In this document: one piece after another, positions 61,001 through 64,000 of the stretch
How positions within the stretch are numbered: position 1 is the stretch's first letter
Layout: each line of letters opens with the position of its first letter
NCBI GenBank assembly: GCA_940671915.1
Contig: CALNVZ010003425.1
Coordinates: 39,871,087 to 39,935,086 of the forward strand
Length of the DNA stretch: 64,000 nt
Direction of reading: 5' to 3'
Origin: Paracentrotus lividus
Taxonomy: Eukaryota > Echinodermata > Echinoidea > Camarodonta > Echinidae
Notes under the pieces: generated by a model
What the model was told of the DNA's origin: nothing
What the model saw: only the letters and a program-made list of their open reading frames with translations
Databases searched by the model: none
Program-made: the position numbers and the translations under genes

Positions 61001-63507
61001 AGAGAAGTCGAGGCGCGAGATGCGCGAAGGTCGAGGCTATTGTATTATCCAATACCAGCTATTGTTAGCCTATTGTTTGCGTGGAAGCAAGTCGTTGTCG
61101 TAGCCTATCGTAGACAGAGTCGTAGATACGTATATGATCTTCGGTCACCTACGATTCTGACACGATTCTGGCAGGTTCTAACATGCATAGGTTGTCGCCA
61201 CAACGATCGCCTTCTGTGGGACAGGCCCTTTAACCATTCAGAATGGCCGTTTAAAATTTGCAATTTGAAACGATTGATCATAACATTAATGTTACAGGTC
61301 ACAGTTTTCACAGAAGTAAAACAGAAGGAATTCAAAGCGGTCATTAAGAAAAAAAATATCTGTGTGAATATTTTTAAGGCTATGGGAGAACAGTTAAAAA
61401 CTGTGGCTACCCTTGGTAAATGAAACAATATTATCATTATTATTTTCATATTATAGCTGAAAGAGCGCCTGGAGAAAGCAGGAAAGAGTCATTTGGTGGA
61501 GTTTGAAGAACTACCAGGAACTGGGCATTTCTTAGAAGTACCATTCCAACCTATCAACTGCATATCTAGTCTCTATGACCCTAGTTCATTGAAGGCTCCC
61601 AAATGTGAGTAATAAACTGTCTAATGCGGCGGTCACAACTCGCCGTACCTTCGACGTGCAACTCCCTAGATGGATTTCGTAGAAAATTCGTGCAGCGTAT
61701 GTACCATGCAGGCACGTTGCCTGTACGACGTGCAGGAAGTTTTTCTAATACCCTTACTACAGAAACGCAGGAATCGCAGAAACTGACCCACGACATGTGC
61801 GTGCATTGTGCATGCAACGCAGGCTACGTGGATTGCACGTGCCCTGTAGCCTACGACGAGTTATGACCGCCGCATTAGGTAGCTCCCCATTGGATGGAGA
61901 GTTTATTTCGGGTCTTCTTCAAGTTTAAAATTATTATTTTATGTAACTATTCCAGGTTGATATCTTTACTTAATTATGTAATGTGCATTTTCAAAATGCT
62001 GCGAGTCTTAGTTATGTTGTGTGCACACTTATTTTTCTGAAGTTTTGTGTTAAAATATCAACACTCCTCGGGTTACTGCTTCGGGGATTAATTTTACTCA
62101 TCAAATTTTATTAGCAGTTTTAGTTCATGGGGAAGTACTTCCAACAAAATGTGTAAAATCCATATCTTTTTCAAACCAGGCAAATATATTCCAATAATGG
62201 CATGAGCAAAAAAATGGGGTCCCATCCAGTATTATTTCTCAAAGACTATGGCATATTGCAATTTGACTCATGAAAATCTCTTGTCCATGTAAAAACAATA
62301 TGTTGTGCCTGTAACGGTGGTAGATTTTTTTTGTATGCCTGTTGCTTGAAATCCATAAAAGATTTCCAATTTTAATGTCTATTACTGAGAAAAGAGAGCA
62401 ATTTTTCATTGACAGCTCAAAATTTAACCACATCTGAATTGATCTTCAAGGTGAACTGCAAAAGTTGATACCTCCGTTACATGGGACATTGCATGAAAAA
62501 TTGCCCCAACCCCATGGAATGGGGTTAAAAGTTAAAAAGTTGCTATACAAAAGAAATTTTGTGTAGCAATCATCCAGAAATGCATAGCAAATCACGATGA
62601 GATATCAGGAAATTATTCCCTGTGCTTGAAGGGTTAAGAGAACCAAATTTCAGGGTTTCCACAGTCATGGAAAATCCTGGAAAATTTGTGGTCATGGAAA
62701 GTCAGGGAACAGTCAGGGAATTTGGAAAATTTGTGAAAAGTCATGGAATTCTATTTTCAAATTTCTGTGGGAACCCTAGGATGGCTGTGAGGGGAGGTGG
62801 AGGGCATCATAACGTGTCTGATTTTGGAAACCGTGCCAGAAAGGAAGTCATGGACAGCAGCAATTTAGTCATGGAAAAGTCATGGAAAAGTCCTGGAATT
62901 CTGTTTTCAAATTTCTGTGGGAATCCTGAAATTTACCCTCAACACAAAACTCAAATTGGTAGTGAGACTGTTTATTCAATTGCGGGCAATCCTTTAATTT
63001 GTTTTAAAAACTCTGTTAGTAACCCAATGCGCATGCATGTGGTACACACAGGCCCATATGGGTAGACATAGACCAGTAACCCATCGATTGTCTGGTTAGT
63101 TCTGTGGTGTTAATTTTTACGTGCCCTAGATGTGCACAATTTTTTGTTGTTGCTTTTTTGTCTTTATTCATTACTTCAGAGGCCCTTTGAATAATTTTCA
63201 CTCTTTGAGCATTATGGGATAGGAGGCTTTATGCCACAGTAATTTAGTTGGCATTTTAATTGTTGCTATTTCTTATTTGTATTGTTCTTTGTGTCTTTCT
63301 TTGCCTAATAAATAATGATGATAATAATGACAACAATAATAATATTATATTTTCTTTATCTTCTCAGTGTTCTATACCAACTATGGGGGGCAGGATATAA
63401 AGCAAGGTATCAAGGACCAACAGTTCGCTTGGAGAAGAATTGTGAATTTCTTCCGAAAACATCTTGAAGTAAAAGAGATGTATCGCAATGATTGGACAGA
63501 TTCATGA
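45761..63507 (+). CDS. ACOT/BAAT-family acyl-CoA thioesterase or N-acyltransferase, split gene
   Basis: Gene model joins exons 45761-46028, 49116-49403, 49923-50101, 50780-50985, 51436-51556, 61457-61604 and 63368-63507. All junctions have GT/AG sites and compatible phases, giving about 449 residues, close to the usual 420-480 of the family. Order seen: possible N-terminal targeting segment, ACOT/BAAT N-terminal beta domain (about 30-130), then an alpha/beta hydrolase domain. Residues GMTSSCYGG place the nucleophile at Cys268, where BAAT has Cys and type I ACOTs have Ser. GTGHFLEVPFQP supplies the catalytic His (about 378). Family members act on acyl-CoA, hydrolysing it or passing the acyl group to an amino acid. 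The stretch that normally carries the catalytic Asp, between exons 5 and 6, was not found; intron 5 is interrupted by a gap and repeats. The C-terminus (NDWTDS) lacks a peroxisomal SKL-like signal. Family is secure; substrate and exact activity are not. Confidence 0.82.
46425..49068 (+). mobile_element. Degenerate non-LTR retrotransposon in intron 1
   Basis: 46431-46946 is an open endonuclease fragment with IIIGIIYRDPNKEINYF, NIYVMGDFNIELLNCN, PLIDKPSRITTQSSTLIDNI and the DITDHLPIF (SDH-like) block. Downstream RT sequence is broken: remnants of a TAF-W-x-NYL / PQGSTPGPLL-type region lie near 47870-48010. The 3' end is a (TGAAC)4 tail at 49048-49068. The element is 5'-truncated at about 46425. 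It is present at the same place in both arms, so it entered before the inverted duplication. Confidence 0.8.
46431..46946 (+). pseudogene. LINE endonuclease fragment
   Basis: 171-residue open frame covering the C-terminal half of an APE-type endonuclease (GDFNIELL and TDHLPIF boxes visible). It then runs into the linker (RPIVHICPTIFQINPSTLNS) before a stop. Catalytic N-terminal blocks are absent. The host gene reads through this region only as intron. Confidence 0.8.
49116..49403 (+). CDS. Exon 2, ACOT/BAAT N-terminal domain
   Basis: Acceptor CTTGCACAG precedes 49116. The exon is 288 bases, phase 1 to 1. It encodes VPKDQSLGGSYEGVEPMG followed by LFLFLEPVPEVAHKHPRLVKW; GVEPMGL and the DVTKPF segment are typical of ACOT/BAAT proteins. 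It ends with GVLFLPKQR at the start of the hydrolase domain. Donor is G|GTAGAA at 49404. The 3' tail of a LINE lies only 47 bases upstream. Confidence 0.85.
49923..50101 (+). CDS. Exon 3, start of alpha/beta hydrolase domain
   Basis: Acceptor CACCGCAG, 179 bases, phase 1 to 0. It encodes LPLVIDIRGLLTNLVVDRAV then TLASHGFAVFAFDYF, matching the family's conserved P-x-VIDxxG and LASxGFAVxAxxYF segments. Donor is T|GTGAGT. Confidence 0.85.
50435..50594. mobile_element. 160-base MITE in intron 3
   Basis: GGCCCATATTCTGCTATGAA and CGTAGCAGAATATGGGCC are inverted termini. The interior is also partly self-complementary (GTCGCAATCTTGTACAA). Confidence 0.6.
50780..50985 (+). CDS. Exon 4, nucleophile elbow with Cys
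   Basis: Acceptor CTTCATCAG, 206 bases, phase 0 to 2. It encodes DIIDFVKAHPRLDENRIGMT followed by SSCYGGVMMLNAATRLELP. The small-x-Nuc-x-small pattern is S-S-C-Y-G, so Cys takes the nucleophile place. Donor A|GTATGT at 50986. Confidence 0.85.
51436..51556 (+). CDS. Exon 5, ACOT/BAAT-like middle region
   Basis: Acceptor AATTGCAG, 121 bases, phase 2 to 0. It encodes (N)PVENYVSRWNDENGKGWIT then FKENNVQESLAELKHDM. This corresponds to the less conserved part of ACOTs before the FLFLVGQDD-type strand, and the exon ends (HFCL) inside that strand. Donor G|GTAAGT at 51557. The Asp-bearing sequence expected next is not in exon 6. Confidence 0.75.
51677..51730 (+). mobile_element. LINE RT C-terminal scrap
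   Basis: Encodes STFKTSLKTWLFKQANQ and a stop, matching the FK-x-x-LKT-x-LF-x-x-A ending of many CR1/L2-type reverse transcriptases. Only the last few codons survive, between exon 5 and the next element. Confidence 0.5.
51790..52024. repeat. Irregular CCCACGAGACCGAC minisatellite
   Basis: About nine diverged copies of the word at spacings of about 15-40 bases, ending at the N gap. Confidence 0.85.
52025..52049. other. Assembly gap (25 N)
   Basis: Run of 25 N inside intron 5, between the GAGACCGAC repeats and the A-skewed stretch. Confidence 0.99.
52050..58350. other. Long A-skewed stretch without recognisable features
   Basis: By eye A clearly outnumbers T on the + strand over about 6 kb, unlike the rest of the window. 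Microsatellites and known repeat words are almost absent, and stops are frequent in all frames. The longest open frames are about 100 codons (for example 55662-55961 on +, 54767-55117 on -) and match no family I know. Possibilities: a decayed A-rich retroelement, a transposon interior with poor consensus, or foreign or misassembled sequence. It begins right at the gap. Confidence 0.5.
58351..59319. other. Low-complexity intron sequence
   Basis: G/C and T/C runs (58410-58436, 58585-58605, 58686-58695), (GT)n at 58827-58842 and 58854-58861, and a GCGAGCGCGAATAGCGAGC word (58890) like that of the hAT-like element at 21670. Probably the remains of such an element. No coding. Confidence 0.45.
59475..60377. 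other. Intron 5 sequence without features
   Basis: (ATT)n at 59542-59559 and a G run at 59778-59788. No exon with the expected catalytic Asp was seen. Confidence 0.4.
60378..61230. mobile_element. 0.85 kb inverted-repeat element in intron 5
   Basis: AAGGGCCTGTCCCACAGAAG, GCGATCGTTGTGGCGACAAC at the left is repeated inverted at the right end (61190-61230). TIR of about 40 bases. The interior repeats GTCGC, CGTAG and CGATCGCC words. No coding; family not recognised. Confidence 0.7.
61457..61604 (+). CDS. Exon 6, catalytic His region
   Basis: Acceptor TTATAG, 148 bases, phase 0 to 1. It encodes LKERLEKAGKSHLVEFEELP then GTGHFLEVPFQPINCISS. GTGHFLEVPFQP aligns with the AGHYIEPPYFP-type motif of ACOTs, whose His is catalytic. 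Donor T|GTGAGT at 61605. A closely related exon end lies at 1-54. Confidence 0.85.
61624..61875. mobile_element. Short TIR element, orientation 2
   Basis: ATGCGGCGGTCACAACTCG and CGAGTTATGACCGCCGCAT ends. It lies 19 bases after exon 6, as in the copy at 74-274, but with its interior inverted and about 50 bases longer. Confidence 0.7.
62651..62928. mobile_element. 278-base MITE with CAGGGTTTCC ends
   Basis: Left CAGGGTTTCCACAG, right CTGTGGGAATCCTG; AAATTT on both sides (62645-62650 and 62929-62934). The upstream paralogous intron has a single AAATTT (1958-1963) and no element. The interior repeats TCATGGAAA and TCCTGGAAA words. CAGGG-type ends suggest hAT-like; a 6-base duplication is visible, not a clear 8. 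Confidence 0.72.
63368..63507 (+). CDS. Exon 7, C-terminus and stop
   Basis: Acceptor TTCTCAG, 140 bases. It encodes FYTNYGGQDIKQGIKDQQFA then WRRIVNFFRKHLEVKEMYRN and DWTDS, ending in TGA at 63505-63507. The AW-x-x-IVxFFRKHL helix closes ACOT/BAAT proteins. It differs from the copy at 2396-2535 by one synonymous base (GTA/GTG). Confidence 0.85.
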
Positions 63508-64000
63508 GTGATGATGCCGGATTTCACCTCCCACACTTAGTGTTATTGGTGGGAATACAGGTTTAATTTGATCACTATAGCTTTCAATGCCTTAGTACCA
63601 TTCAATTTAGATAATGTTGTGGTTTTTTTTAGAATTGAATATGTTTTTTGATTTATATTCCTATCTAATTTAAAATTACTTAAGTATTGGGGAACAGGGC
63701 GTTTATCTGTTTACTTTTGTGTGCCACAACATTCCAGTTTTGATAGATTATAGTAAGAAGTAATAGTTTTAATGGTTTCCTTATTGTTACATTAGGTAGA
63801 AAATCCTCAGGAGTTGCTGCAATTCGCTTTAATTTCTATTCACCAAGTGCATAGTGCACCACTATGAGTTATGGAACAATTTATTTTATTTATTTTTTGT
63901 AAACTTTCTAAATAGCTATGATAATTTATGTACAATTTCGACTGATAAATTATCTAAAGTTTTATTTATCCTCGAACAAAAGATTCAGCCTTTATTTTAG

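Larger units (their letters stand above)
61551..64000. repeat. Direct repeat of window positions 1-6115
   Basis: Exon 6 end, intron 6, exon 7 and 3' flank repeat the window start. Missing here relative to the start: 277-1313, 2587-3087, 3127-4002 and about 4263-5936. Extra here: 62651-62928. Confidence 0.88.

Noticed and set aside
61040..61449. Open frames over the right end of the 60378-61230 element
   Set aside because: Overlap the TIR and intron; no domain and no splice context.

Overview
The window looks like repeat-dense nuclear DNA from an animal, most likely a marine invertebrate deuterostome (sea-urchin-like). The reasons are intron-split genes with GT/AG sites, several LINE types, many MITEs and fold-back DNA elements, long microsatellites and frequent AGGCCTA motifs. 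The species itself cannot be read from the sequence. There are three 25-base N gaps (25375-25399, 38820-38844, 52025-52049), so the order and copy number of neighbouring repeats may be partly an assembly effect.

The only host gene family I can support is an acyl-CoA thioesterase / bile acid-CoA:amino acid N-acyltransferase (ACOT/BAAT) family. One copy runs on the + strand from 45761 to 63507 in seven recognisable exons whose phases agree. The 3' end of an upstream + strand copy is at 1-54 and 2396-2535. A broken copy of exons 1-3 lies on the - strand at 27034-31591. The nucleophile in exon 4 is a Cys, as in BAAT, not the Ser of typical ACOTs. A short exon expected to carry the catalytic Asp was not found in the interrupted intron 5.

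Layout. 1-7200: end of the upstream gene copy, nested MITEs, a LINE fragment, a SINE-like unit and a degenerate tandem array. 7201-11366: a 4.2 kb palindromic (fold-back) element with a TTA target duplication. 11370-13860: microsatellites and a repeated GGGCCATAATTACCCC motif. 13863-21500: a 1.1 kb tandem unit interrupted by a frameshifted CR1/L2-type LINE. 21670-23376: a hAT-like non-autonomous element. 23781-50670: a complicated inverted/direct duplication. Its two 8.5 kb arms (26445-35096 and 42224-50670) each carry the gene's promoter side, exons 1-3 and the same intronic LINE. Between them are two direct copies of a 3.3 kb block with an RT remnant, a hAT-like MITE and a mariner-like MITE. 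50671-63507: the rest of the gene. Its intron 5 holds a possible 7.7 kb DNA transposon (51772-59466) with GAGACCGAC subterminal repeats and an unusually A-skewed interior, followed by a 0.85 kb inverted-repeat element. 61.5-64 kb repeats the start of the window directly, with insertion differences that give clean filled/empty site pairs.

The two least explained signals are the fold-back family with GTCTC-rich ends (7201-11366, 24399-24867 and fragments), and ten perfect AGGTCA-N-TGACCT palindromes clustered around the duplicated gene. The latter are the IR-1 type of nuclear-receptor site.
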